The notes under the pieces: generated by a model
What the model was told of the DNA's origin: nothing
Seen by the model: the letters and a program-made list of their open reading frames with translations, nothing else
Database searches by the model: none
In this document: one piece after another, positions 42,093 through 50,089 of the stretch
Numbering within the stretch: the stretch's first letter is position 1
Layout of the letters: each line of letters begins with the position of its first letter
Program-made: the position numbers and the translations under genes
Source of the DNA: JAVBWI01 sp036677445
Lineage (GTDB): Bacteria > Bacillota > Clostridia > Christensenellales > CAG-138
Length of the DNA stretch: 64,000 bases
Assembly (NCBI GenBank): GCA_036677445.1
Contig: JAVBWI010000023.1
Location: 1-64,000 of the forward strand
Direction: 5' to 3'

Positions 42093-42121
42093 AGTATAAT
42101 TCGCAGCTCATCCTCTGTCAA
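42093..42121 (-). promoter_or_regulatory. Promoter of the UvrX-YolD cassette
   Basis: TTGACA at 42121-42116, 17-nt spacer, TATACT at 42098-42093; a second TATAAT overlaps just downstream. The SOS box covers the initiation site. Confidence 0.8.
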
Positions 42122-42148
42122 CAGAAGGGGACATATTTGCAGGCAACC

Positions 42149-42180
42149 AAAAAAGCCCATCGCAACCGATGAGCTTTTTT
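42149..42180. terminator. Bidirectional terminator
   Basis: AAAAAAGC..ATCG and CGAT..GCTTTTTT pair around CAAC; T-runs occur on both strands. Between the UvrX promoter and tRNA-Glu. Confidence 0.7.
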
Positions 42181-42380
42181 GCGCCAACTAATGCCGGTAT
42201 TCATGGTGGCGGCAAAGGGCGTCATACCTTTCGTTATCAGGTATGTACCCACCTCCGGCCAAATGAGCGGCGATGCTCCCTTGCACCCAGCATGCACCCA
42301 CTTGCACCCAGCAGCATCGATACGGCGTATCAGGTGCCTGAATGCATGCGTAATTCGGTTACTGATTCACCCCAAAACAA

Positions 42381-42410
42381 CGAAAAAGCCCAGATAATCT
42401 GGACTTTTTC
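42381..42410 (-). terminator. tRNA-Glu terminator
   Basis: CCAG...CTGG hairpin at 42390-42402 with a T-run on the minus strand, 27 nt after the tRNA. Confidence 0.65.
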
Positions 42411-42421
42411 ATTGTATTAAT
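42397..42421 (+). repeat. Direct repeat, right copy (att-like, at tRNA-Glu flank)
   Basis: ACTTTTTCATTGTATTAAT at 42403-42421, the partner of 39840-39858. A related TTTTCATTGTATTAAT follows tRNA-Leu (reverse strand, 61557-61572). Confidence 0.6.
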
Positions 42422-42436
42422 CCTTACCGGATTACC

Positions 42437-42512
42437 TGGTACCCAGTAGGGGAGTCGAACCCCTGTCACTGCCGTGAGAGGGCAGCGTCCTAGGCCACTA
42501 GACGAACTGGGC
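42437..42512 (-). tRNA. tRNA-Glu (CTC)
   Basis: Minus strand, 76 nt with encoded CCA. Acceptor GCCCAGT pairs with ACTGGGT (terminal G-U), T arm AGGGG TTCGACT CCCCT, and anticodon loop CTCTCAC gives CTC. Confidence 0.93.
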
Positions 42513-42640
42513 ACGTATGGCGCAGTATTTATATTAACGGGTTTTCCGCCGACTGTCAACCCTCACGCTTTGAAAAAGCGCAACATTTTTTCAGGCGCGA
42601 AAAGCATGCAAAACAGTCGGCACATACAATACACTGCAAG

Positions 42641-43393
42641 CTATGCGCGCAGGGCGGCGCGCCAAACGCGGCGGATACACAACAGGCCAATTAACCCCAC
42701 CGCGCCTGCCGCCGCCACAAACAGCACCGTATGCGCAAGCGGCGGCAGCACGCCCGCACTCAACCAGCCGCGCATGCCTTCAGCCAGATAGTAAAGCGGA
42801 TTCAGACGCAAAAAAAACAGGGCTATTTCAGAGGCTCCGCTCGCAAGCGGCCACGCAATGGGCGTTGTCCAAAATATAAACGGCATGGATACCGCAAGCC
42901 CTACGCTCGCCACACCGGGGAACAGCGGTACAAACGCGGCCGCAAACATCCCCTGTGCAACGGCATTACAGACATTGCACAGCAAAAGATAAGGCAGCAG
43001 CCATACGTTTTGCAGCGGCATACCTGCAAATAGCGCCGTAAGCAATGCTACCAGCGTCCAGAATAACAGCGTCGGCAGCGCCGAAACCGCCTGGCATACG
43101 GCAAACCACGCCGGGTCGTACCCCTGGTGGTCGAACAGGTGTAAAAATGCCCGCGGGCGCTCCAGCGAATCGTACAATATCTCCCTGAAATAGAACCATG
43201 GCGCAAGCCCCGCAAACAAAAATACAGAATACGGCATGCCATCCGTTGGCATAAAGCCGCCCAGCGCCCAGGCCAGCACGGCCGCACGCACCGCCTGCTC
43301 CAACAGCCGCCGCAGCCGCTCATTTGTGTCCGCAGCACGCCAAAGCGCCGCAGTCAATGCAAATATTCCTGTCTGCAAATGCTTACGCGGCAC
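42641..43393 (-). CDS. ABC-2-type transport permease
   Basis: A 250-residue protein with six hydrophobic segments. FLFAGLAPWFYFREILYDSL and FFLRLNPLYYLAEGMRGW are the marks of TagG/Wzm-type ABC-2 export permeases for surface glycans. No ATPase partner is adjacent, so it may pair with one elsewhere or be a remnant. GTG 43393 has GGAGG six nt upstream; the frame is open further upstream into xpt without a start signal. Confidence 0.75.
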   Translation of the reverse strand: MPRKHLQTGIFALTAALWRAADTNERLRRLLEQAVRAAVLAWALGGFMPTDGMPYSVFLFAGLAPWFYFREILYDSLERPRAFLHLFDHQGYDPAWFAVCQAVSALPTLLFWTLVALLTALFAGMPLQNVWLLPYLLLCNVCNAVAQGMFAAAFVPLFPGVASVGLAVSMPFIFWTTPIAWPLASGASEIALFFLRLNPLYYLAEGMRGWLSAGVLPPLAHTVLFVAAAGAVGLIGLLCIRRVWRAALRA

Positions 43394-43411
43394 TGTATCC
43401 CTCCTTTTGTG

Positions 43412-43459
43412 AAATAAAAATACCTTTTCACATAGGTTGAACCATATGCGAAAAGGTAT
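43412..43459 (-). terminator. xpt terminator
   Basis: ATACCTTTTC and GAAAAGGTAT form the outer stem of a long hairpin on the minus strand, followed by TTTTATTTC. It separates xpt from the ABC-2 permease. Confidence 0.75.
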
Positions 43460-43487
43460 GTGCGTGAATGATTGGGTATTGCGTACG

Positions 43488-44060
43488 TTACTCCCTGAAA
43501 CGGATGTTATGCTCTTGTGCTTCTTCGATGATCGCAAGAGATCTCAAATCGATTCCCTGCTCACGAAGCCGCGCGCCGCCGGGCTGAAAACCCTTCTCTA
43601 TAGCAATGCCGACGCCCGTGAGCTTTGCGCCGGATTGGTTCACAATTTCGATCAAACCGCGCAATGCTTCGCCGTTTGCCAGAAAGTCGTCGATGATGAG
43701 CACATTATCGTCTGCCGTCAGCCATTGTTTGGAAAGCAAAAGCGTTACTTTCTTTTTATATGTATAAGAAAATATATCGCTCTGATATAAGCCGCCCTCA
43801 ATATTATCGCTTTTTGCTTTTTTTGCGAATACCATCGGTATGCCGAATTCCAGCGCGGTGATAGACGCAAGCGCGATGCCCGATGCTTCCACCGTCAGAA
43901 TCTTATTGATTTCCTTTTGCGGGAACAGTCGCTTGAATTCACGGGCCAGTTCCTGCATGAGCCTGATATCCACCTGATGATTCAAAAAACCGTCAACCTT
44001 AATGATATTGCCCGGCAAAACGCGGCCCTCCGCACGTATCCGGTCCTGCAATAGCTGCAT
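43488..44060 (-). CDS. xpt: Xanthine phosphoribosyltransferase
   Basis: A 190-residue PRTase for purine salvage (xanthine + PRPP to XMP). The first residues MQLLQDRIRAEGRVLPGNII match Xpt, followed by TVEASGIALA, and the PRPP-binding VLIIDDFLANGEALRGLI. Length is exactly typical. A good promoter is seen upstream; no purine riboswitch is found. Confidence 0.95.
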   Translation of the reverse strand: MQLLQDRIRAEGRVLPGNIIKVDGFLNHQVDIRLMQELAREFKRLFPQKEINKILTVEASGIALASITALEFGIPMVFAKKAKSDNIEGGLYQSDIFSYTYKKKVTLLLSKQWLTADDNVLIIDDFLANGEALRGLIEIVNQSGAKLTGVGIAIEKGFQPGGARLREQGIDLRSLAIIEEAQEHNIRFRE

Positions 44061-44094
44061 TGCAACGCCCTCATATTTCCGTATATTTTTCTTT

Positions 44095-44123
44095 ATTATG
44101 CGTTATTTTGACGTGCAATTCAA
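44095..44123 (-). promoter_or_regulatory. xpt promoter
   Basis: TTGAAT at 44123-44118, 17-nt spacer, CATAAT at 44100-44095. Confidence 0.6.
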
Positions 44124-44208
44124 GCATGATTCTGCTGGATGAGTAAAATATATTCGAATATTTCCGTTTAAAAGCATAACCGTTTTCATTTCCCATAAAG
44201 GCGCCTGC

Positions 44209-44236
44209 ATTTAGGCCGACGCCGCTCGGCCTAAAT
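44209..44236. repeat. Perfect dyad between xpt and rex
   Basis: ATTTAGGCCGA and TCGGCCTAAAT, perfect 11-bp arms with a 6-nt centre CGCCGC, not followed by T residues. Possibly an operator for the divergent pair. Confidence 0.55.
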
Positions 44237-44256
44237 ACGGGACTTTGCGTTCCCGC

Positions 44257-44285
44257 TTGATGCATTTTGCAGCATGAGATATAAT
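44257..44285 (+). promoter_or_regulatory. rex promoter
   Basis: TTGATG at 44257-44262, 17-nt spacer, TATAAT at 44280-44285, 45 nt before the ATG. Confidence 0.75.
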
Positions 44286-44330
44286 AATAATGGATAATTA
44301 GCAAATGCTGAATCACCAGGAGGTATTCTA

Positions 44331-44966
44331 ATGAAAGAACGCAGGGTCTCCGAAGCCGTTATCCGGCGGTTGCCCCGATATTATCGCCAGCTTGAGCTGC
44401 TTGCGTCTAAAAATGTGGAGCGCATCTCATCGAGCGAACTTGCGCAGCAGATGGGTCTCAACCCTTCTCAGGTCCGCCAGGACCTCAACTGTTTCGGCGG
44501 CTTTGGCCAACAGGGGTATGGCTACCCCGTACAGAATTTGCACAAGGAAATTGCCGCCATATTAGGGCTTACGCGTACGTACCGAATGGTAATTGCGGGT
44601 GCAGGGAATATCGGACAGGCGTTATGCAACTATGAAGGATTTGCCAACAGGGGTTTCGAGGTCATCGCGCTCTTCGACATAGACGAAAATCTTATTGGGA
44701 AAACCGTCAGCGGCAAGCCCATATTGCATGTGGACCAGCTCAGTGACTTTATCCGCAAAAACAATGTGGATATTGGCATCATCTCCGCGCGCAGACGGGC
44801 GGCCCAGCCTATTGCGGATACCATGGTAGAGGCAGGCATCCGCGGGATCTGGAACTTTGTGCCGATAGACGTAACAGCCTCGGTGCCGCTGGAAAACATA
44901 CAATTGAGCGACAGTATGTTTGTGCTTTCCTACCGGCTCAACAGCGGGCCGGAGGAGGCTGAATAG
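44331..44966 (+). CDS. rex: Redox-sensing transcriptional repressor Rex
   Basis: A 211-residue Rex. The winged-helix N-terminus has VIRRLPRYYRQLELL and ELAQQMGLNPSQVRQDLNCF; the NADH domain shows the GAGNIGQALCNY Rossmann motif and a C-terminal segment ending YRLNSGP. It senses the NADH/NAD ratio and represses fermentation genes such as those for butyrate and alcohol formation. RBS AGGAGG. Confidence 0.96.
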   Translation: MKERRVSEAVIRRLPRYYRQLELLASKNVERISSSELAQQMGLNPSQVRQDLNCFGGFGQQGYGYPVQNLHKEIAAILGLTRTYRMVIAGAGNIGQALCNYEGFANRGFEVIALFDIDENLIGKTVSGKPILHVDQLSDFIRKNNVDIGIISARRRAAQPIADTMVEAGIRGIWNFVPIDVTASVPLENIQLSDSMFVLSYRLNSGPEEAE

Positions 44967-44979
44967 CAACCGTTACCCC

Positions 44980-45009
44980 AAGCGCCGGCTCCATAGAGCG
45001 GCGCTTTTG
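44980..45009 (+). terminator. rex terminator
   Basis: GCGCCG...CGGCGC with an inner CTC/GAG pair, followed by TTTT. Confidence 0.75.
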
Positions 45010-45014
45010 CGTGC

Positions 45015-45045
45015 CATTTTGCACCGCACGTGCCGCTGCAAAATG
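45015..45045. repeat. Inverted repeat between convergent rex and rsfS
   Basis: CATTTTGCA (45015-45023) and TGCAAAATG (45037-45045), perfect 9-bp arms enclosing GCACGTGC, itself a palindrome. No T-run. Confidence 0.5.
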
Positions 45046-45131
45046 ACGGATGGTAAGCCGCCGGTTGCCTGAATCTCAGCCCGATATCCTGAGACTGAGA
45101 ATTTACCGATGGCCCTGTCTGTTCTGCAAGG

Positions 45132-45503
45132 CTATTTGCCCTGTTCCTCTTTCATTTGGGAAAACAGCACAGCCTCTGAGGGATCGTCCATCCAAAGCCG
45201 TTCCATATTATAATACTTGCGTTCGTCGGGGATAAAGAGGTGCACGAGTATGCTGGAGAAATCCAACACAATCCATCTGCCTTCCGTATATCCGTCCTTT
45301 CTGCGCAGTGGCAGTCCCAGCGCGGACGCTTTATCCTCTACCTCGTCACACAGCGCTTTTACCTGCGGCACAGCGCGGCCGCTGCAAATAATGAACCAAT
45401 CCGCTATGATCGTCTTGTCCGCCACATGTATGGCGATGATATCCAATGCCTTTTTGTTGTAGAGTACCTCGCATAACGAGAGAACTTGCTCTTTTCCTTC
45501 CAA
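45132..45503 (-). CDS. rsfS: Ribosome silencing factor RsfS
   Basis: A 123-residue protein that blocks subunit joining in starvation. It shows LYNKKALDIIAIHVADKTII, ADWFIICSGRAVPQVKALCD and ILDFSSILVHLF-like segments of the family (VLDFSSILVHLFIPDERKYY). I used TTG 45503 with GGAG upstream, since the length then equals relatives. Directly downstream of nadD-yqeK, as in many Bacillota. Confidence 0.92.
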   Translation of the reverse strand: MEGKEQVLSLCEVLYNKKALDIIAIHVADKTIIADWFIICSGRAVPQVKALCDEVEDKASALGLPLRRKDGYTEGRWIVLDFSSILVHLFIPDERKYYNMERLWMDDPSEAVLFSQMKEEQGK

Positions 45504-45537
45504 ATCTACATCTCCTTCCAGATTTATGATCGTATTG

Positions 45538-46665
45538 TCATTGTATTTGCATCTGCCGCCCGCCATCCAGCTCCCGCAGCGCAAGGAGCGAATCCGGATG
45601 GACCGGCTGGCCGTTTTCCCGTACATACCGGATGGTGCTAAAAAGCCCTTCCCTTACCGCCGCATCCAGGTTCTCCCTTGCAAGAGCGCGCAATTCCTCC
45701 ACGCCGGGGTAACTGCGGCCGGGTTCGATCATATCCGCCAGATAAATCACTTTGTCCAGTTTTGTTGCGCCCGGGCAGAGTGTTGTATGCCGGCGGATCG
45801 CGCAAAGCACCGCTTCATCCGTTATGCCATATTCCGTTCGCGCCATTCGTTCGCCCGCCGCCGCATGCGTAAGCGCACCCTTTTCCACACTGCGCCCGCA
45901 ATCGTGCAGCAGTGCCGCAAGCCGCGCCTGCCCGGTATCCACCCCATATTGATGCGCGAGTGTGATCGCGGTACGAACCACGCCGACCGTATGCTCGTAT
46001 CTGTTTTTATTCAACGCGGCGCGGCATTTTTCCTGCATCATGTGCAGCGACTCTGGCAAATATAACCCGTTTTCGTAGATATATTCTTCCACGGCAGCCG
46101 GTACCAGTCCGGTAACGGGCAGCGCGCGGGCTATTCTTTCACGCACTAAAGTGGAGGAAATGGGCGGTACATCCATATCCAGCAGGTGCACATCCGCAGC
46201 GAATTCCACATGCAGCCGCTCCACCGCCTCCCGTTCGTCGCCGCCCTGCCCTTTTCGCGGTATGCCGACGAATGCCGCCATACGCAGAAGATCCTGTGCC
46301 CGCCGCCAATTCGGCAGATCCCGCAGCATATCGCTGCCCACGATAAGGAACAGCTTCGCACCGGGATACAGTGTCAAAAGCTGTTCCAGGGTATCAACGG
46401 TATAGCTTTTGCCCGTGCGGGACAGCTCAATGTCGGAAGCCTCAAGGCCCGTTTCGTTTTGTAAAGCAAGGCACACCATCGCATACCGGTATGCAGCCCG
46501 GATATGCCCGTCCACCTGCTTATGCGGCGGATCGGAAGCAACAATAAAAAGCACATTATCCAGTGAAAGCGCTTGAAGCACGCCCTGCGCCATGGCGATA
46601 TGCGCCAGATGGATGGGGTTAAACGTACCGCCCAATATGCCGATACGGCGCGGGGCAAGGTCCAT
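45538..46665 (-). CDS. nadD: NadD-YqeK fusion: nicotinate-nucleotide adenylyltransferase plus HD hydrolase
   Basis: A 375-residue fusion. Residues 1 to about 205 are NadD (GILGGTFNPIHLAH, SDPPHK, FLIVGSDMLRDLPNWRR, ISSTLVRERIA). Residues about 215-375 are a YqeK-like HD domain (RYEHTVGVVRTAI, LAALLHDCGRS, LDKVIYLADMIEPGRSY), probably an Ap4A hydrolase. In many Bacillota the two are adjacent separate genes. ATG 46665 is used; a GTG two codons earlier is possible. Confidence 0.95.
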   Translation of the reverse strand: MDLAPRRIGILGGTFNPIHLAHIAMAQGVLQALSLDNVLFIVASDPPHKQVDGHIRAAYRYAMVCLALQNETGLEASDIELSRTGKSYTVDTLEQLLTLYPGAKLFLIVGSDMLRDLPNWRRAQDLLRMAAFVGIPRKGQGGDEREAVERLHVEFAADVHLLDMDVPPISSTLVRERIARALPVTGLVPAAVEEYIYENGLYLPESLHMMQEKCRAALNKNRYEHTVGVVRTAITLAHQYGVDTGQARLAALLHDCGRSVEKGALTHAAAGERMARTEYGITDEAVLCAIRRHTTLCPGATKLDKVIYLADMIEPGRSYPGVEELRALARENLDAAVREGLFSTIRYVRENGQPVHPDSLLALRELDGGRQMQIQ

Positions 46666-46839
46666 AAGCACGAGGCTCCTTCCTCACCGGACTGTATTCT
46701 TCCGGCAACGATCGACAGATTTCTTTTGCAAACGCTGCCTTTCATTACACATATTATACACCAAAGTGGTATCAAGACGCATACGAATCCATACTTGGGC
46801 AAGAATCAGTACAAATTCAGGAGAAAGGGAGGACAGGCA

Positions 46840-47673
46840 ATGGACAGAGACTTAAAGCGTTATTTTAAACAACGGCAGCATGGCGGGCGCGGGCGGGCCG
46901 CAAGAGCAGCCGACGGCATCGCGCTCCGGCTTGTGTTCGCCGCAGCCTGCTATCTTTGGTTCCGGTACAACGTTGCCAACCAAATCGTTGTCATATTGCT
47001 CACCGCGGCGACAACACTGTTGTTTCTGGCGGCAGCCAGACTCTATCGCGAGCTCTCCTTTGACCGTTTTGTGCAAAAAGAACAGGAGCGGCTGATGGAT
47101 GTGGTGCTGCGCGAGCGGCTTCTGCTGCTTAGTGAAGACGCATTCTCTCAGCTGTGCAGGAACATATGTGAACAGCTGCCGGGTTTTGATGGCGCGTTCC
47201 TCTGGTGTGCGCAGCGTGCAACCAGGTTGGATGAAGATACCATTTTACAGGCGTACCATGCAGCGCAGGCGCAAAGCAACCCGCAGTTGGTGATATGCAG
47301 CCTTTCGCCCTGCAACGAAGCCGCGGCGGCGCTGCTCTTGCGGCTGCCCATACATGCCGAGTGCCTGAAACCGGAACTGCTGCTGCGTATGGCGCGGCAA
47401 ACGGAGGGATATACCGTAAGCGCTTCCGATGTGGAAGCGCATATCCGCAGCGGGCTTGCCGCGCAACGGGAAAGCCGCGCCCGCATGCAAGGGGAGCCGT
47501 TTGCGGCAGGCCGCTCACGAAAGTATCTTTTATGCGCCGGCGTGCTCATACTTGCATCCTTCTTAACAGGATATGCGCTGTATTATCGTCTGCTGGCCGG
47601 GCTTTGCCTGTTGTTGGCCGCAACAACCTTCGCATTGAACCGCCCTGTTCCCGCAAGCGTTACGGAACAGTAA
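46840..47673 (+). CDS. Hypothetical membrane protein with four TM segments
   Basis: A 277-residue protein. Two N-terminal TM helices (LVFAAACYLWFRYNVANQIV and VVILLTAATTLLFLAAA), a soluble central part with six cysteines (LCRNICEQL, LWCAQ, VICSLSPCNE, AECLK) and two C-terminal helices (LLCAGVLILASFLTGYALYY). Not recognised. AGGGAGG precedes ATG 46840. Divergent from nadD-yqeK. Confidence 0.55.
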   Translation: MDRDLKRYFKQRQHGGRGRAARAADGIALRLVFAAACYLWFRYNVANQIVVILLTAATTLLFLAAARLYRELSFDRFVQKEQERLMDVVLRERLLLLSEDAFSQLCRNICEQLPGFDGAFLWCAQRATRLDEDTILQAYHAAQAQSNPQLVICSLSPCNEAAAALLLRLPIHAECLKPELLLRMARQTEGYTVSASDVEAHIRSGLAAQRESRARMQGEPFAAGRSRKYLLCAGVLILASFLTGYALYYRLLAGLCLLLAATTFALNRPVPASVTEQ

Positions 47674-47785
47674 ATACCGAAAAAAACCTTTATTTTCTAG
47701 AATGCCGCACCCGATCTAAGCGCATGATAATAGCGTGCCGGGGGTGTATTTCCACTAAGTGAAGGGAAAGGAGGGCGAAACCACG

Positions 47786-47920
47786 ATGGCATATAACCAG
47801 AACAACAATACCCAGAACTACCCGAACAACACTGAACAAAAGCAGCGCAGCAACCAGCAGAAACAGAATCAGGGGCAGCAAAAACAGAACCAGCAGATGC
47901 CCAACCCGACCAAGTATTGA
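47786..47920 (+). CDS. 44-residue Gln/Asn-rich peptide
   Basis: Starts MAYNQNNNTQNYPNNTEQKQ and ends MPNPTKY; 24 of 44 residues are Gln or Asn. It has AAAGGAGGG about 11 nt upstream and an independent frame. The bias recalls gamma-type small acid-soluble spore proteins, without a clear match. Its strand agrees with the preceding membrane protein gene, 112 nt away. Confidence 0.6.
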   Translation: MAYNQNNNTQNYPNNTEQKQRSNQQKQNQGQQKQNQQMPNPTKY

Positions 47921-48474
47921 CGTAAGCAAAACGCATATGCATACGAGGCGAACGAGCGGATTGCTGTGCGGCGATTGTTTGGCGTTCAGCCAACGCAAAA
48001 CCAAAGCAAACTCCTCTTTCGATGTCCCAAACACGGCACCCCGGCAAGCACGGCCCGTGTGGCGGACGAGCAGAATCGGACCGGACGGCCATGTGGTGGG
48101 CGCACAAAATTGTGCGCCCACCCGTGCTTTTTGCATTTTTTACTAACAAATTAATTTCAACATGTATGGCGCTGGAGTCCATAATTTTCAAATTTGGTGG
48201 TATCATAAATATTCATGTTGATTTTTCGCCGTATTTTTATATAATTATGATGTACATGTGAACTCAATGTTGAACCGTTGCGTCAATACCATCTTTATGC
48301 AATCGAATTTCCGAAATAATCATGGCTCACTTCTGCGCAGATATATTGCGCACCTCAACAATGGGATACATGTATAGTTCCCTAGGAAAAGAGCACATAT
48401 GCAATGCGCGTAATGCGCGCCGGGCGAATGGCGGACGCCCGTAACCCAAAAATGAAACGGGAGGGACTTATCGT
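47921..48474. other. Intergenic region of about 550 nt
   Basis: No convincing gene. A very strong terminator lies at 48095-48122; after it the sequence is AT-rich (48140-48260). Short inverted repeats (GCGCG..CGCGC and GGGCG..CGCCC) occur at 48408-48443, just upstream of the NSS transporter RBS, perhaps a regulatory element. Confidence 0.5.
48095..48140 (+). terminator. Strong terminator after the Q/N-rich peptide unit
   Basis: GGTGGGCGCACAA and TTGTGCGCCCACC form a perfect 13-bp stem with a 2-nt loop, followed by CGTGCTTTTTGCATTTTTT. Confidence 0.8.
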
Positions 48475-49884
48475 ATGGAAAAAAACAGAGGCCAATGGGG
48501 TTCAAATTTTGGTTTCTTGATGGCGGCAGTCGGCTCGGCCGTCGGCTTGGGCAACATCTGGGGGTTCCCGTACAAGATGGGCGCGAACGGCGGTTTTGCG
48601 TTCCTGCTTGTTTACCTGGTACTCGTCGTATTCGTTGGCTTTGCAGTCATGCTCGGCGAGCTGACGTTGGGCCGCAAGACCGGTTTGGGCGCGGTGGGCA
48701 CATATAAAGCGCTGAGCAAAAAGTATACCTGGATCGGCTTCATGGGCGTAGCCTCCGGCTTTTTAATTCTTGCTTTCTACAGCGTGCTTGGCGGCTTTGT
48801 CATGAAGTACATGGTGAGCTTCCTCGTCGAGGCGGTCAGCCCCGGCGCAGGCTTTGCCGGCATGAGCAGCGGCGAGTTCTTCGGCGCCTTCATCGGCAAC
48901 TCGGGCGGCTCCGTGTTGTACCATTTCATATTCATGGCTATCACCATCGTCATCGTTATGGGCGGTATCTCCGGCGGTATCGAGAAATTCACCAAGATCG
49001 CCATGCCGGCCCTCTTGGTCATGCTCGTTTTCGTCATTGTTTACAACTTGACGCTCCCCGGCGCTGCAGGCGGTTTGGCATTTATGTTCGCGCCCAACTT
49101 TAACGCATTTGCGGAGATCGGCTTCTTCAATGTGTTGAAGACCGCGGCAGGGCAAATGTTCTTCTCTCTCTCGCTTGGTATGGGCTGCATGATCACCTAC
49201 GGCTCTTACCTCTCCAAAAACGAGAATCTCGAGAGAAACGCTTTCATCATCCCAATAGCAGATACTATCTTCGCACTCATGGCCGGTTTGGCGGTCATGC
49301 CTGCCGTGTTTGCCTTTGGTTTGGAACCCGGCGGCGGCCCCGGCCTGCTGTTCGTAACGCTGCATACGGTGTTCGTCGAAGGTATGGGTGGCGGTACCTT
49401 TGCCTGCCTCTTCGGCTTCCTGTTCTACTTCCTGGTACTCATTGCGGCTGTCACTTCCTCCATCTCGCTGTTGGAAGTCTGCTCCGCATACTTCATTGAC
49501 CGCAAGCTTGAAAAAGGCGCAACTGCCAGCCGCAAGAAGATCACCGCCATCGTGGGTGCCATCATCTTCCTCGTGGGCATTCCTGTAGCCATCGACGGTC
49601 TGGGTGGCGGCGCTGCACTCCCCGCAACCTTCTGGTTCGGCAAATGGGGCTTCATTGACTTCTACGATCTGATTTCCGAAGGTATCTTCATGCCTCTGGG
49701 CGCAATGCTCATGAGCATCATCATCGGCTGGGTCATCAAGACCAAGGCTGTGAAGGAAGAAGTCGAACAGAACGGCAACGAGCTCAAAGGCTTTACGTTC
49801 TGGGATATCTGCTTCAAATTCCTCGTTCCCATCGTCATGGTCATTGTTCTCATTGGCCAGCTGCAGAGCTTCGGCATATTCTAA
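48475..49884 (+). CDS. Neurotransmitter:sodium symporter (NSS) family transporter
   Basis: A 469-residue membrane protein with twelve predicted helices of the LeuT fold. TM1 is GSAVGLGNIWGFPYKMGANGG, with the unwound Na+/substrate site. Bacterial NSS proteins take up amino acids such as tyrosine, tryptophan or alanine with sodium; substrate is not predictable. RBS GGGAGGG. Ends with a clear terminator, so monocistronic. Confidence 0.92.
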   Translation: MEKNRGQWGSNFGFLMAAVGSAVGLGNIWGFPYKMGANGGFAFLLVYLVLVVFVGFAVMLGELTLGRKTGLGAVGTYKALSKKYTWIGFMGVASGFLILAFYSVLGGFVMKYMVSFLVEAVSPGAGFAGMSSGEFFGAFIGNSGGSVLYHFIFMAITIVIVMGGISGGIEKFTKIAMPALLVMLVFVIVYNLTLPGAAGGLAFMFAPNFNAFAEIGFFNVLKTAAGQMFFSLSLGMGCMITYGSYLSKNENLERNAFIIPIADTIFALMAGLAVMPAVFAFGLEPGGGPGLLFVTLHTVFVEGMGGGTFACLFGFLFYFLVLIAAVTSSISLLEVCSAYFIDRKLEKGATASRKKITAIVGAIIFLVGIPVAIDGLGGGAALPATFWFGKWGFIDFYDLISEGIFMPLGAMLMSIIIGWVIKTKAVKEEVEQNGNELKGFTFWDICFKFLVPIVMVIVLIGQLQSFGIF

Positions 49885-49913
49885 ACGATCTGCTTTTTCC
49901 GCGCATATGTGCT

Positions 49914-49950
49914 GCGGGGCTGTCCGTTTCCGGACCGCCCCGCTTTTTTT
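49914..49950 (+). terminator. NSS transporter terminator
   Basis: GCGGGGC...GCCCCGC with inner GTCCG/CGGAC, followed by seven T residues. Confidence 0.85.
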
Positions 49951-50089
49951 ATATATCATCCTGTGCTTTTGATGCGGGGATTGCGCCTGTCCTTAAAAAC
50001 CGTTATCATAAAAAGGAGAAACTAAGCAATATACCCGAAAATAGAACCGCATGATTTTCATGAACGCACAGGAAAGGACGGCAATCATC

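Larger units (their letters stand above)
42122..42436. other. Intergenic region with terminator and short tandem repeats
   Basis: No gene. It holds a terminator hairpin (42149-42180), a 12-bp direct repeat TTGCACCCAGCA at 42281-42292 and 42302-42313, and the tRNA-Glu terminator (42381-42410). Confidence 0.6.

Noticed and set aside
41845..42111. 88-codon minus frame upstream of the Y-family polymerase
   Set aside because: It overlaps the polymerase start, has no RBS and lies in the promoter and leader of the cassette.
42281..42313. Tandem TTGCACCCAGCA as iterons
   Set aside because: Only two full copies plus a partial one, in a short spacer without a replication gene.
44061..44330. Purine riboswitch upstream of xpt
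   Set aside because: No three-way junction or conserved purine aptamer core is present; only an ordinary promoter is seen.
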